64,000 bases of DNA from Gammaproteobacteria bacterium (GTDB lineage: Bacteria > Pseudomonadota > Gammaproteobacteria > Burkholderiales > Rhodocyclaceae), in contig JAHJHI010000051.1 of assembly GCA_018824085.1 (NCBI GenBank), positions 124,001 through 188,000 of the forward strand. Direction: 5' to 3'. Shown here piece by piece: positions 9,061 through 18,960 of this stretch (positions are counted from its first letter, which is position 1; the number at the start of each line of letters is the position of its first letter). The translations under genes and the position numbers were made by a program. The notes beneath the pieces were generated by a model. That model saw only the letters and a program-made list of their open reading frames with translations. It made no database searches and was not told where the DNA came from.

Positions 9061-9108
9061 CGCCCGGAATTTTTGTTACGCCCCCATTACCGTTTTCGGA
9101 GCTTTGCC

Positions 9109-11031
9109 ATGGTCAATATCACCCTGCCTGATGGATCGGTCCGCGCTTTCGAGTCCGCTGTTACCGTGCGCGACGTTGCGGCGTCCATCGGCGCGGGGCT
9201 GGCCAAAGCGGCGCTGGCCGGACGTGTCGACGGCGCGCTGGTCGATACGTCATTTCTGATTGAACACGATGTGCAGCTGGCCATCGTGACAGACCGCGAC
9301 GCAGACGGGCTCGACATGATCCGCCACTCGACTGCCCATCTGCTCGCCTATGCGGTGAAGGAGCTCTTTCCGGACGCTCAGGTGACCATAGGACCGGTGA
9401 TCGACAACGGGTTTTACTACGACTTTTCCTACAAACGGCCATTTACGCCGGAGGATCTGCAGGCGATCGAAGCCCGCATGACAGAGCTGTCGAAGAAGGA
9501 CATTCCTGTCTCGCGTGAAGTCTGGCAGCGCGACAAGGCTGTCGATTTCTTCAAATCCATCGGCGAGCACTACAAGGCGGAAATCATCGCGTCGATTCCG
9601 GTCGGTCAGGACGTGTCGCTTTACCGCGAAGGCGATTTCATCGATCTGTGCCGCGGGCCGCACGTGCCGTCGACCGGAAAGCTCAAGGTGTTCAAGCTCA
9701 TGAAGGTTGCCGGTGCCTACTGGCGCGGCGACGCGAAGAACGAGATGCTGCAGCGTATCTACGGTACTGCCTGGGCGAAAAAGGACGAGCAGGACGCCTA
9801 TCTGCACATGCTGGAAGAAGCCGAGAAGCGTGACCATCGCCGGCTTGCCAAGCAGCTGGACCTTTTCCACATGCAGGAAGAGGCGCCTGGAATGGTGTTC
9901 TGGCATCCGAAGGGCTGGATCGTATGGCAGCAGATCGAACAGTACATGCGTCAGGCGCTGGACGAGGCCGGGTATCGTGAAGTCAAGACACCGCTGATGA
10001 TGGACCGTGTGCTGTGGGAGAAATCCGGCCACTGGGAAAACTATCGCGAGAACATGTTCACCACCGAGTCAGAAAAGCGTGACTACGCGGTGAAGCCCAT
10101 GAACTGCCCGGGCCACGTGCAGATATTCAATGCCGCGCTGCACTCCTATCGCGACCTGCCGTTGCGTCTTGCCGAATTCGGCTCTTGCCATCGCAACGAA
10201 CCTTCCGGTGCGCTGCACGGCCTGATGCGCGTACGCGGGTTCGTGCAGGACGACGCACACATCTTTTGTACCGAAGCGCAGATCACGTCGGAAGTGATTG
10301 CGTTCAATGAGTTGCTGTTGCGTGTGTATCGCGATTTCGGATTTACGGATCTTGCGATCAAGCTGTCGCTGCGCCCTGTCAAACGGGCCGGTTCCGACGA
10401 GGTGTGGGATCGTGCGGAAAGCGGACTGCGCGACGCGCTCGCCGCCTCGGGCATGCAGTGGGAAGAGTTGCCGGGCGAAGGTGCGTTCTATGGCCCGAAG
10501 ATCGAGTACCACATCAAGGATGCGATCGGACGCTCGTGGCAGTGCGGCACGCTGCAGCTCGATTTCGTGCTGCCCGAGCGTCTGGGCGCCGAATACGTTG
10601 CAGAAGACAACAGCCGGCATCGTCCAGTCATGCTGCACCGGGCGGTGCTCGGATCGCTCGAGCGCTTCATCGGCATTCTCATCGAAAATCATGCGGGCAA
10701 CTTTCCGCTTTGGCTGGCTCCTGTCCAGGTTGTCGTCATGAGCATCACGGAAGCCCAGGCCGATTACGCGCGTGAAGTGTCGGAATCCTTGCGTGCTGCG
10801 GGCATGCGTGTCGAATGTGATTTGCGCGGAGAGAAAATTAACTATAAAATCCGCGAACATAGCTTGCAAAAGTTGCCTTATCAGATTGTCGTCGGCGACA
10901 AGGAAAAGGCAGCAAAAATGGTGGCCGTGCGTGCTCGGGGTAATACGGACCTCGGGCAGATGCCCTTGGCTGATTTCGTGAAGCGTCTTGCTGACGAAAT
11001 CACAACGCGGGGTATCGATCGCACGGCTTGA
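9109..11031 (+). CDS. thrS: Threonyl-tRNA synthetase
   Basis: Charges tRNA-Thr. The 640 residues show the full bacterial layout: TGS domain (about 1-60), editing domain with [11 protein letters not shown] near 75-85 (Zn/HxxxH side), class II catalytic core with motif 2 at [12 protein letters not shown] and motif 3 near [12 protein letters not shown], and an anticodon-binding C-terminus. ATG 9109 was chosen because the TGS domain begins MVNITLPDG and GGAG lies nearby upstream. It heads the conserved thrS-infC-rpmI-rplT-pheST-ihfA cluster. Confidence 0.97.
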   Translation: MVNITLPDGSVRAFESAVTVRDVAASIGAGLAKAALAGRVDGALVDTSFLIEHDVQLAIVTDRDADGLDMIRHSTAHLLAYAVKELFPDAQVTIGPVIDNGFYYDFSYKRPFTPEDLQAIEARMTELSKKDIPVSREVWQRDKAVDFFKSIGEHYKAEIIASIPVGQDVSLYREGDFIDLCRGPHVPSTGKLKVFKLMKVAGAYWRGDAKNEMLQRIYGTAWAKKDEQDAYLHMLEEAEKRDHRRLAKQLDLFHMQEEAPGMVFWHPKGWIVWQQIEQYMRQALDEAGYREVKTPLMMDRVLWEKSGHWENYRENMFTTESEKRDYAVKPMNCPGHVQIFNAALHSYRDLPLRLAEFGSCHRNEPSGALHGLMRVRGFVQDDAHIFCTEAQITSEVIAFNELLLRVYRDFGFTDLAIKLSLRPVKRAGSDEVWDRAESGLRDALAASGMQWEELPGEGAFYGPKIEYHIKDAIGRSWQCGTLQLDFVLPERLGAEYVAEDNSRHRPVMLHRAVLGSLERFIGILIENHAGNFPLWLAPVQVVVMSITEAQADYAREVSESLRAAGMRVECDLRGEKINYKIREHSLQKLPYQIVVGDKEKAAKMVAVRARGNTDLGQMPLADFVKRLADEITTRGIDRTA

Positions 11032-11057
11032 GTTTTTTTTGCCACGGGAGTACGAGC

Positions 11058-11582
11058 ATCAGTCAGCAGAAATCGCAGCGCACCAATTCGGAGATCAACG
11101 CCCCGGAAATACGTCTTGTCGGCGAAGAAGGTGAACAGTTGGGCATCATGTCCGCTCGCCAAGCCCTTTCATTGGCAGAAGAAGCCGGGATTGATCTGGT
11201 TGAGATAGCGCCGCTCGCAAAGCCGCCTGTCTGTCGTCTGATGGACTTCGGCAAGTTCAAGTACCAGGAAGCGAAGCGCGCCGCGGAAGCCAAATCGAAG
11301 CAAAAGCAGATTCAGGTCAAGGAAGTCAAGTTCCGTCCGGGAACGGATGAGGGGGACTACCAGATCAAGCTGCGCAATCTGACCCGCTTCCTGCAGGACG
11401 GTGACAAGGCAAAGGTGACGCTGCGCTTCCGGGGCCGTGAGATGGCGCATCAGGAGTTCGGTATCCGCCTGCTTGAGCGTGTGAAGGCAGATCTCGAAGC
11501 CGTTGCGGTTGTCGAGCAGTTTCCCAAGCTTGAAGGTCGGCAGCTGATCATGGTGCTCGCCCCCCACAAGAAGAAAGTCTGA
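11058..11582 (+). CDS. infC: Translation initiation factor IF-3 with ATC start codon
   Basis: IF-3 keeps subunits apart and checks the start codon and initiator tRNA. The 174 residues show the N-domain ([17 protein letters not shown]), linker and C-domain ([17 protein letters not shown]). No ATG or GTG fits: the frame is preceded by a GGGAG Shine-Dalgarno (11045-11049) about eight bases before ATC at 11058. Rare AUU/AUC/AUA starts are the rule for infC, because IF-3 discriminates against them and represses its own synthesis. The gene begins 26 bases after thrS ends. Confidence 0.94.
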   Translation: MSQQKSQRTNSEINAPEIRLVGEEGEQLGIMSARQALSLAEEAGIDLVEIAPLAKPPVCRLMDFGKFKYQEAKRAAEAKSKQKQIQVKEVKFRPGTDEGDYQIKLRNLTRFLQDGDKAKVTLRFRGREMAHQEFGIRLLERVKADLEAVAVVEQFPKLEGRQLIMVLAPHKKKV

Positions 11583-11604
11583 TCTACAGATTTCTGATGA
11601 GAAT

Positions 11605-11673
11605 TTGCCGGAACATGATTCCGGCAATACGCCAGACGTGTCTGGCGTTGTCATCCGCTTGACAGCGGGTGAC
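11605..11673 (+). promoter_or_regulatory. Three-hairpin leader between infC and rpmI
   Basis: Three consecutive inverted repeats: TTGCCGGAA/TTCCGGCAA (11605-11627), ACGCCAGAC/GTCTGGCGT (11629-11648) and GTCATCCGCT/AGCGGGTGAC (11650-11673, one G-T pair). None has a long T tract, so they look like an mRNA leader or processing structure rather than plain terminators. L20 represses rpmI-rplT by binding structured mRNA in other bacteria; such a role is inferred here. Confidence 0.55.
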
Positions 11674-11753
11674 AAAAACAAGTGTTCACGGGTCTGAAAG
11701 TGTTGCGAGCGGTTCGCGGCCACCTGTGAAGATGACATAAATGGAGTTTTGTC

Positions 11754-11951
11754 ATGCCCAAGATGAAGACCAAGAAAGGTGCTGCGAAGCGCTTCAAGGT
11801 CCGGGCGAGCGGCAGCATCAAGCGTTCGCAGGCGTTCAAGCGCCACATTCTCACCAAGAAGACGACCAAGTCGAAGCGTCAGCTTCGCGGTACGACTGCG
11901 GTGCACGCCACGGACGATGCACGCGTCCGCAACATGATGCCCTACGCATAA
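11754..11951 (+). CDS. rpmI: 50S ribosomal protein L35
   Basis: 65-residue basic protein with the diagnostic start [15 protein letters not shown] and the typical [20 protein letters not shown] segment. Part of the large subunit. It is preceded by GGAG and followed by rplT 12 bases later, the universal L35-L20 pair. An ancestral zinc site is absent, as in most proteobacterial L35 proteins. Confidence 0.97.
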   Translation: MPKMKTKKGAAKRFKVRASGSIKRSQAFKRHILTKKTTKSKRQLRGTTAVHATDDARVRNMMPYA

Positions 11952-11963
11952 GGAGCCGACGAT

Positions 11964-12320
11964 ATGCCTAGAGTGAAGCGTGGCGTGACGGCACGTGCCC
12001 GTCACAAAAAAGTACTTGATCAAGCCAAGGGTTACCGCGGCCGCCGCAAGAGTGTCTACCGCATTGCCAAGCAAGCTGTAATGAAGGCGGGGCAGTATGC
12101 CTATCGCGACCGCCGTCAGAAGAAGCGTCAGTTCCGTTCACTGTGGATCGTGCGTATCAACGCCGCTGCACGCGAAGTCGGCATGACGTATTCCACGCTG
12201 ATCAATGGTCTGAACAAGGCCTCGATCCAGGTGGACCGCAAGGTGCTGGCTGACCTCGCCGTGTTTGACAAGGCGGCGTTCGCCGCCATTGCGAATCAGG
12301 CCAAAGCCAAACTCGCCTGA
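11964..12320 (+). CDS. rplT: 50S ribosomal protein L20
   Basis: 118-residue protein needed early in 50S assembly and known in E. coli as the repressor of rpmI-rplT. Starts [18 protein letters not shown] with the family's long basic N-terminal extension, and contains the [15 protein letters not shown] motif. Full length. A strong terminator follows immediately. Confidence 0.97.
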   Translation: MPRVKRGVTARARHKKVLDQAKGYRGRRKSVYRIAKQAVMKAGQYAYRDRRQKKRQFRSLWIVRINAAAREVGMTYSTLINGLNKASIQVDRKVLADLAVFDKAAFAAIANQAKAKLA

Positions 12321-13421
<1,101 letters not shown>

Positions 13422-13433
13422 GGTTTTACCGAT

Positions 13434-15803
13434 ATGCAATTTTCCGAAAAATGGCTGCGCGAGTTTGTTGACCCGTCGATCGATACACAGGCGCTGTCGC
13501 ACCTGCTGACGATGGCCGGCCTTGAAGTCGAGGAACTGGAGCCGGCCGCTGCCGTATTCAGCGGCGTGGTGGTGGCCGAAGTGCTGTCGGTCGCTCCCCA
13601 CCCTGATGCTGATCGCCTGCGCATCTGCCAGGTCAACGCCGGCGGCGATCCTTTGCAGATCGTATGTGGTGCGCCCAATGTGGCGGCTGGCATGAAGGTT
13701 CCGTGCGCCACGGTGGGCGCGAAACTCCCCGGCATCGATATCAAGCGTGCGAAGCTGCGTGGCGTCGAAAGCAACGGAATGCTGTGTTCAGCGCGCGAGC
13801 TGGGTCTGTCCGACGAGAGTGCGGGGCTGCTCGCGCTGTCGGATGACGCACCGGTTGGCGCCGATATCCGCAGCTATCTTGATCTTGACGACAACGTGTT
13901 TGTCATCAAGCTAACTCCCAATCGGGCCGATTGTTTTGGCATGACCGGCATCGCGCGCGAAGTCGCTGCGCTGACGGGGGCGCCGCTGCACATGCCGGAG
14001 GTGCGAGCGGCCGAAGTCGGCATTGCGGACGTTTTGCCGGTGCGGATCGAGCATGCCGATCTGTGCGGTCGCTTCACCGGGCGCGTCATCCGCGGTGTCA
14101 ACGCACGTGCGGCGACGCCGGACTGGATGAAGCGACGCCTCGAGCGCGCGGGCATGCGGTCGATTTCGATTCTGGTCGATATCTCCAATTACGTGATGCT
14201 GGAAACCAATCGTCCGAATCACGTGTTCGACCTGGATCGCGTGCATGGCGGGTTGCACGTGCGCTGGGCGACGGCTGGCGAGCAGCTCCGTCTGCTGAAT
14301 GACCAGACGATCGCGTTGACAGATGACTGCGGCGTCATCGCGGATGACAGAGGTGCCGAAAGTTTTGCCGGCATCATGGGCGGTGCGGCAACCGCATGTA
14401 CGCTGGACACTGCCAACGTCTATGTCGAGGTGGCGTTCTGGCAGCCGGATGCGATCCAGGGGCGGGCGCGGCGTTACGCGTTCTCCAGCGAAGCCGCCCA
14501 CCGCTTCGAGCGCGGCGTCGATTTTTCAGACACCGTTGCCGGCGTTGAACGCGTCAGCGCACTTATCCTGCAGCTATGCGGTGGTGTGGCGGGTCCGGTC
14601 GACGACCAGATCACCACCTTGCCGGCCCGCAATCCGGTGCGGCTGCGCCCGGCGCGTGCAGCCCGGGTGCTGGGTGTCGCGTTCAGCGATGACGAAATTT
14701 CGGCGCACTTGTCGCGCGCGGGTTTTGCCTTCACGCGCGATGGCGCTGATCTTGTCGTTCAGCCGCCGACCTGGCGCTTCGATCTGGGCATCGAAGAGGA
14801 CCTGATCGAAGAACTTGCCCGCCTGCACGGCTACGACAACATTCCGACGCACCCGCCGGTCGGCGTACTGGCCATGCCGGTGTTGCCCGAAGCCCGTCGG
14901 GATGCGTTCAGCCTGCGTCATCTGCTGGCTGATCGCGACTATCAGGAAGTGATCAATTTCGCCTTCGTCGAACGCGAGTGGGAGCGCGATTTCGCGCATA
15001 ACGAGGCGCCGGTCGTGCTCGCCAATCCGATCGCCAGCCAGATGTCGGTAATGCGTTCGACGCTGATAGGCGGTCTCGTCGACAACGTGGCGACCAACCG
15101 CCGCCGCCAGGTCGACCGGGTGCGCGTATTCGAGATCGGCCGCTGCTTTGCCCACGATCCGGCGGCCGTGCCGGTCGCAGGTTTCGCGCAGACCTTGCGC
15201 GTTGCGGCTCTGGCCTGGGGTGGTGTGTTGGCGGAGCAGTGGGGGGCCGCCGCTCGCCCGACGGACTTCTTCGACGTCAAGGCTGATGTTGACGCGCTGC
15301 TTTGGCCGCAGGTTGCGCGCTACGACGTTGCGCGTCATCCGGCCATGCATCCGGGGCGTTCCGCGTCCATCAACGTCGCCGGCAAGGTCATCGGCTATGT
15401 CGGTGAGCTGCATCCGGAACTGGTTCAGCGTTACGAACTGGGCATGGCGCCGGTCCTGTTTGAAGTCGATCTGGAACCTTTGCTCGACGTCGGCATGCCG
15501 ACCCACCGCACGCTGTCACGCCAGCCGGCCGTCCGGCGTGACATCGCGTTGCTGCTGCCACGCGAGACTGCGGCCGCAACGGTTCTGGAGGGGCTGCGCG
15601 GCGTTGCGCCGGCCCTCGTGCAGGAGATCGAGTTGTTCGACCTCTATCAAGGTGCAGGGGTGGCAGATACGGAAAAAAGCTTTGCGTTCCGTATAGTTAT
15701 GCAAGATACTCAACGTACTTTGGCGGACGTTGACGTGGATGCGACCGTCCATGAGCTGGTGACGTATGCACAGCGTGAGTTCGGAGCAAAGCTGCGCGCC
15801 TGA
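13434..15803 (+). CDS. pheT: Phenylalanyl-tRNA synthetase beta subunit
   Basis: 789 residues, full length. Visible order: N-terminal tRNA-binding OB domain (about 40-150, VLSVAPHPDADRLRICQV), B3/B4 editing domain (about 210-380), B5 domain (near 400-475), the catalytic-like core, and a C-terminal FDX-ACB anticodon domain (SRQPAVRRDIALLLPRETAA, about 695-788). Starts 12 bases after pheS, so the subunits are co-translated. Confidence 0.97.
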   Translation: MQFSEKWLREFVDPSIDTQALSHLLTMAGLEVEELEPAAAVFSGVVVAEVLSVAPHPDADRLRICQVNAGGDPLQIVCGAPNVAAGMKVPCATVGAKLPGIDIKRAKLRGVESNGMLCSARELGLSDESAGLLALSDDAPVGADIRSYLDLDDNVFVIKLTPNRADCFGMTGIAREVAALTGAPLHMPEVRAAEVGIADVLPVRIEHADLCGRFTGRVIRGVNARAATPDWMKRRLERAGMRSISILVDISNYVMLETNRPNHVFDLDRVHGGLHVRWATAGEQLRLLNDQTIALTDDCGVIADDRGAESFAGIMGGAATACTLDTANVYVEVAFWQPDAIQGRARRYAFSSEAAHRFERGVDFSDTVAGVERVSALILQLCGGVAGPVDDQITTLPARNPVRLRPARAARVLGVAFSDDEISAHLSRAGFAFTRDGADLVVQPPTWRFDLGIEEDLIEELARLHGYDNIPTHPPVGVLAMPVLPEARRDAFSLRHLLADRDYQEVINFAFVEREWERDFAHNEAPVVLANPIASQMSVMRSTLIGGLVDNVATNRRRQVDRVRVFEIGRCFAHDPAAVPVAGFAQTLRVAALAWGGVLAEQWGAAARPTDFFDVKADVDALLWPQVARYDVARHPAMHPGRSASINVAGKVIGYVGELHPELVQRYELGMAPVLFEVDLEPLLDVGMPTHRTLSRQPAVRRDIALLLPRETAAATVLEGLRGVAPALVQEIELFDLYQGAGVADTEKSFAFRIVMQDTQRTLADVDVDATVHELVTYAQREFGAKLRA

Positions 15804-15836
15804 GGCGGCAGGGCGACAGGAGTTCAAGGAAGCCGC

Positions 15837-16145
15837 ATGACCACATTGACCAAGGCCGAACTGGCGGAAATGCTGTTTGAGCAGGTAGGACTGAACAAGC
15901 GTGAAGCCAAGGATATGGTCGAAGCGTTCTTCGACGAGATCCGCGATGCGCTGGAAAGCGGAGATGGCGTCAAGCTCTCCGGATTCGGAAATTTTCAGCT
16001 GCGGGACAAACCGCAGCGCCCCGGGCGCAACCCGAAAACCGGTGAAGAGATTCCGATCACCGCGCGTCGCGTCGTCACCTTTCACGCAAGCCAGAAATTG
16101 AAGTCGGCGGTTGAGGGCATCGCTTACGATGGAAACGACGAGTAA
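15837..16145 (+). CDS. ihfA: Integration host factor subunit alpha
   Basis: 102-residue partner of IhfB (1015). Begins [20 protein letters not shown] and has the IHF-alpha signature [20 protein letters not shown] around residues 45-64. Position directly after pheT is conserved. Its last 17 bases overlap the next gene in another frame, suggesting coupling. Confidence 0.96.
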   Translation: MTTLTKAELAEMLFEQVGLNKREAKDMVEAFFDEIRDALESGDGVKLSGFGNFQLRDKPQRPGRNPKTGEEIPITARRVVTFHASQKLKSAVEGIAYDGNDE

Positions 16146-16497
16146 GGAACCGCTGGCGCTACCCGCGATTCCGGCCAAGCGTTATTTCACGATCGGCGAA
16201 GTGAGTGAGCTTTGCGGCGTGAAACCGCACGTTCTGCGTTACTGGGAGCAGGAGTTCACCCAGCTCAAGCCCGTCAAGCGACGCGGCAATCGCCGTTACT
16301 ATCAGCACCACGAGGTGTTGCTGGTGCGGCGTATCCGGCAGTTGCTGTACGAGGAAGGTTTCACCATCAGCGGTGCCCGCAACCGGCTGGATGATTCCGA
16401 TCCCCGTGCGGTGCGTGATGGCTCCGAACCGGCAAACGGCATTGACCTGCCGGCACTTCGCAGCGATTTGCAGGCGCTGCTCGATCTGCTTGAATGA
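16129..16497 (+). CDS. MerR-type HTH transcriptional regulator next to ihfA
   Basis: 122-residue DNA-binding protein with a MerR winged HTH at about residues 17-85: [20 protein letters not shown], then WEQEF and [14 protein letters not shown]. There is no metal-binding cysteine loop and the C-terminus is short, unlike CueR or ZntR, so the effector is unknown. Start ATG 16129 lies inside the end of ihfA. This gene between ihfA and a tRNA-Pro is a recurrent arrangement in beta- and gammaproteobacteria. Its targets are not known. Confidence 0.88.
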   Translation: METTSKEPLALPAIPAKRYFTIGEVSELCGVKPHVLRYWEQEFTQLKPVKRRGNRRYYQHHEVLLVRRIRQLLYEEGFTISGARNRLDDSDPRAVRDGSEPANGIDLPALRSDLQALLDLLE

Positions 16498-16568
16498 GTC
16501 GTCAGTACGCAGTTTTTCTTGGTGCAGCTGTCCAATTCGGCGTACCCGCTGCTATACTCGCGGCCGAG

Positions 16569-16646
<78 letters not shown>

Positions 16647-17053
16647 AGAGAATCAAGCACTTAACCCAGTCTTCGGACTGGGTTTTTTGCTTTTTAGAGT
16701 CCAGGGGAACGATTGGGGGAACACTTGGCAGGTGCTACCCGCCTAGAGGCGAGGGCGTGCAGTCGTCGTTGCTTGCTCGCCAACATGGGAACGAGACCAG
16801 CGGCTTCGTCCGGGGCGAGGGGCGTGGCCCCCGGTGCAGGTGAACTCCATCACCATAATTCCCGCAGTGATTCGTCGAGCAAGGCCTGGGCTGACATGGT
16901 GGATGCGTGGATAAAAATAGCGCCACCGCGGTACCCGTTCGACGCGGTGCTGGCGTTGCTTAAGGTATGGATACGCTCCGTCCGAAATAGATCTACAATT
17001 TTCGGACATTGCTTCTTGCAGATTGTCCGAAAAAGTTATACAAATATCGGACA
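16647..17053. other. ICE left end, non-coding
   Basis: About 400 bases without a convincing gene. It holds the tRNA-Pro terminator, two direct GGGGAAC heptamers (16704-16710 and 16716-16722) 12 bases apart that could be integrase arm sites, a stretch with no recognisable feature (about 16740-16980), and the AbiE promoter/operator region. Confidence 0.6.
16663..16688 (+). terminator. Terminator after tRNA-Pro
   Basis: AACCCAGTC-TTCG-GACTGGGTT (16663-16684) with a stable UUCG tetraloop and a TTTTTT tail. Just inside the inferred ICE boundary; it may belong to the chromosome or have been brought in with the attachment site. Confidence 0.88.
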
Positions 17054-17054
17054 A
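17002..17054 (+). promoter_or_regulatory. AbiE promoter with repeated TCGGACAA operator boxes
   Basis: Three boxes of one octamer: TCGGACAT (17002-17009), its inverse TTGTCCGA (17023-17030) and TCGGACAA (17047-17054, touching the start codon), with a partial TCCGAAA at 16981. A possible promoter is TTGCAG (17016-17021) and TATACA (17037-17042) with a short 15-base spacer. AbiEi antitoxins are known to bind inverted repeats and repress their own operon, so these boxes are the likely operator. Confidence 0.6.
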
Positions 17055-17782
17055 TGAGCCCTGTGTCCGATCTCAAATCCGCCATCTCGTCGCAAATCAA
17101 CGCCGCCGGTCCCGGCCATGTCTGGGTGCCGACCGACTTCGCACATCTCGGCAACCGTAATGCGATCGACAAGGCGCTCCAGCGCATGGTGCTGGCGGGT
17201 GACCTGCGGCGTATCGATCGAGGTTTGTACGACAAGCCCAGCCTCAACCGTCTGACCCAGCGTCCCACCACTCCCGACTATCGCGCGATTGTCGACGCCA
17301 TCGCGCGGCGCGACCAACTGCGTCTGCTGGTGGATGGGATGACCGCAGCCAACGATCTTGGCCTGACGGATGCCGTCCCGGCTCGTGTCACACTTCATAC
17401 CGACGCACGTCGCCGGGCGATCAAGCTCGACAAACTCGTTATCGACTTCAAGCAAACCGCCCCCAGTCGCCTTTATTGGGCTGATCGTCCCGCCATGCGA
17501 GTTGTGCAGGCCCTACATTGGCTGAAAGACACGCTAATCTCCGACCATGACCGTATCGTGAACCGACTAAGCCAACTACTCGTCGATTCCGCCCAGGGGC
17601 CTGCGATCTGCCAGGACCTGCGCGATGGCTTCAACGTGCTGCCGGCGTGGATGCAAAGTCTGGTCCGTGATCTACCCGGTTGTGATCCACTGGGGGCCAT
17701 ACCCATGACCTTGCAGGCGCCTGACGGCGTGAAGGCCACGGCAGATTCATCTTGGGCCAAGGGCATAAGGAGGGGCCGTTGA
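17054..17782 (+). CDS. AbiEi-type antitoxin/transcriptional repressor
   Basis: 242-residue antitoxin of the type IV AbiE system (DUF6088-like). The N-terminal winged-helix region is visible (about residues 5-60: HVWVPTDFAHLGNRNAIDKA, then LRRIDRGLYDKP), followed by the AbiEi C-terminal domain that relieves the toxin without direct contact. Start ATG 17054 directly follows the last operator box. The toxin gene follows with a one-base-shifted start, so production is coupled. It is cargo at the ICE left end, where it could stabilise the element or act in phage defence. Confidence 0.85.
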   Translation: MSPVSDLKSAISSQINAAGPGHVWVPTDFAHLGNRNAIDKALQRMVLAGDLRRIDRGLYDKPSLNRLTQRPTTPDYRAIVDAIARRDQLRLLVDGMTAANDLGLTDAVPARVTLHTDARRRAIKLDKLVIDFKQTAPSRLYWADRPAMRVVQALHWLKDTLISDHDRIVNRLSQLLVDSAQGPAICQDLRDGFNVLPAWMQSLVRDLPGCDPLGAIPMTLQAPDGVKATADSSWAKGIRRGR

Positions 17783-18852
17783 ATCCTTCTTTTCAAGATG
17801 TCATCACCGCTGCCGATGCTGAACGACTCGATTTGTTTCTCGGCACAGCCACCCGCTTGGGTACGGCGGTTCAGAACGTAGAGAAGGATTTCTGGGTCTG
17901 CTGGACCCTGGATGCTTTGTTCAACGGATTGGCTACTGGCGGACCTCGGCTCTTGTTCAAGGGGGGTACGTCTCTCTCCAAAGCCTTCGGCCTGATCTCC
18001 CGCTTCTCCGAGGACATTGACATCACGGTTTTCCGTGGCGATCTGGGACAGGCAGCTGAGGTGGCGGAACTGGACGCCTTGAGCGGCAAGAAGCGTCGGG
18101 CTCGCCTTGAAGCCATCCGGCGGGCTTGTCAAGCCTACATCGCCGGCCCACTGGCGGATGAATTCACTCAGGTCGCCGCTGCCATCATTCCCGATGGCCG
18201 CTTCCGCCTGGAACTCGATCCAGATGACAAAGACGGCCAGACCCTGCTGTTTTGGTATCCCGCCGTCACGCCCACGACCAACGACTACATCCGCTCCGCC
18301 GTGAAAATCGAGTCCGGTGCGAAGTCTGCACTTGACCCCCACATAGCGGCAACGGTCACGCCATACGTTGCGCAGGATTTGCCTGCGCTGGATCTCACCA
18401 TAAGCAACGTGACCACCGTAAAGCCGGAGCGCACCTTCTGGGACAAGGTCATCATCCTGCATGGCTTGCGGCAGTGGTACGACCGTCGCGGAGAACTGCG
18501 GCACGGCGGGCAGCGCGTTTCGCGCCACTATTACGACGTGCACCAACTGATGCAGGCAAGCGCATCGCCCGAGTGGCAGGCCGATCAGACACTCGCCATC
18601 GATTGCGCTCACCACGCCAGGCTTTTCTTTGGCAGCGCCGACCTGGGGCTGGATGCCGCCCAACCCGGTACATTCACGCTCATGCCCAGTCCGGCGATGT
18701 GTGACGCGCTCGCCAAGGACTACGCAGCGATGGCCGGCATGGTCTTCGGAGAAGTTCCACAACTTGATGCGGTACTTGCCAACGTCGAGCGATTCGAACA
18801 GATCGTCAACGGGACAACAGCGAAGGCCGTACCGCTCGTGCCAGAGGGGTAA
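17779..18852 (+). CDS. AbiEii-type nucleotidyltransferase toxin
   Basis: 357-residue toxin of the AbiEii/AbiGii family, a nucleotidyltransferase-fold enzyme; related toxins add nucleotides to tRNA and block translation. Motif 1 is KGGTSLSK (about 61-68), followed by RFSEDIDI with the metal ligands Asp79 and Asp81; TVKPERTFWDK and the downstream HYYDVHQL are also family hallmarks. I chose TTG 17779, which overlaps the antitoxin TGA and lies after a strong AAGGAGG. The rare TTG should keep toxin yield low. Confidence 0.88.
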   Translation: MNPSFQDVITAADAERLDLFLGTATRLGTAVQNVEKDFWVCWTLDALFNGLATGGPRLLFKGGTSLSKAFGLISRFSEDIDITVFRGDLGQAAEVAELDALSGKKRRARLEAIRRACQAYIAGPLADEFTQVAAAIIPDGRFRLELDPDDKDGQTLLFWYPAVTPTTNDYIRSAVKIESGAKSALDPHIAATVTPYVAQDLPALDLTISNVTTVKPERTFWDKVIILHGLRQWYDRRGELRHGGQRVSRHYYDVHQLMQASASPEWQADQTLAIDCAHHARLFFGSADLGLDAAQPGTFTLMPSPAMCDALAKDYAAMAGMVFGEVPQLDAVLANVERFEQIVNGTTAKAVPLVPEG

Positions 18853-18960
18853 GCGTTGGACAAATGCCGACCCTCGGGATCAGTGTGGCAGACGTCGGCT
18901 CTGCGGCAGCAGAACAGACATTCGCGCAGAGCCACCGGAGGGTGTCCGGAACAAAGTGAT

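Noticed and set aside
16735-17054. Minus-strand frame of about 100 codons across the AbiE promoter
   Set aside because: It would cover the operator boxes and promoter; no ribosome site and no family.
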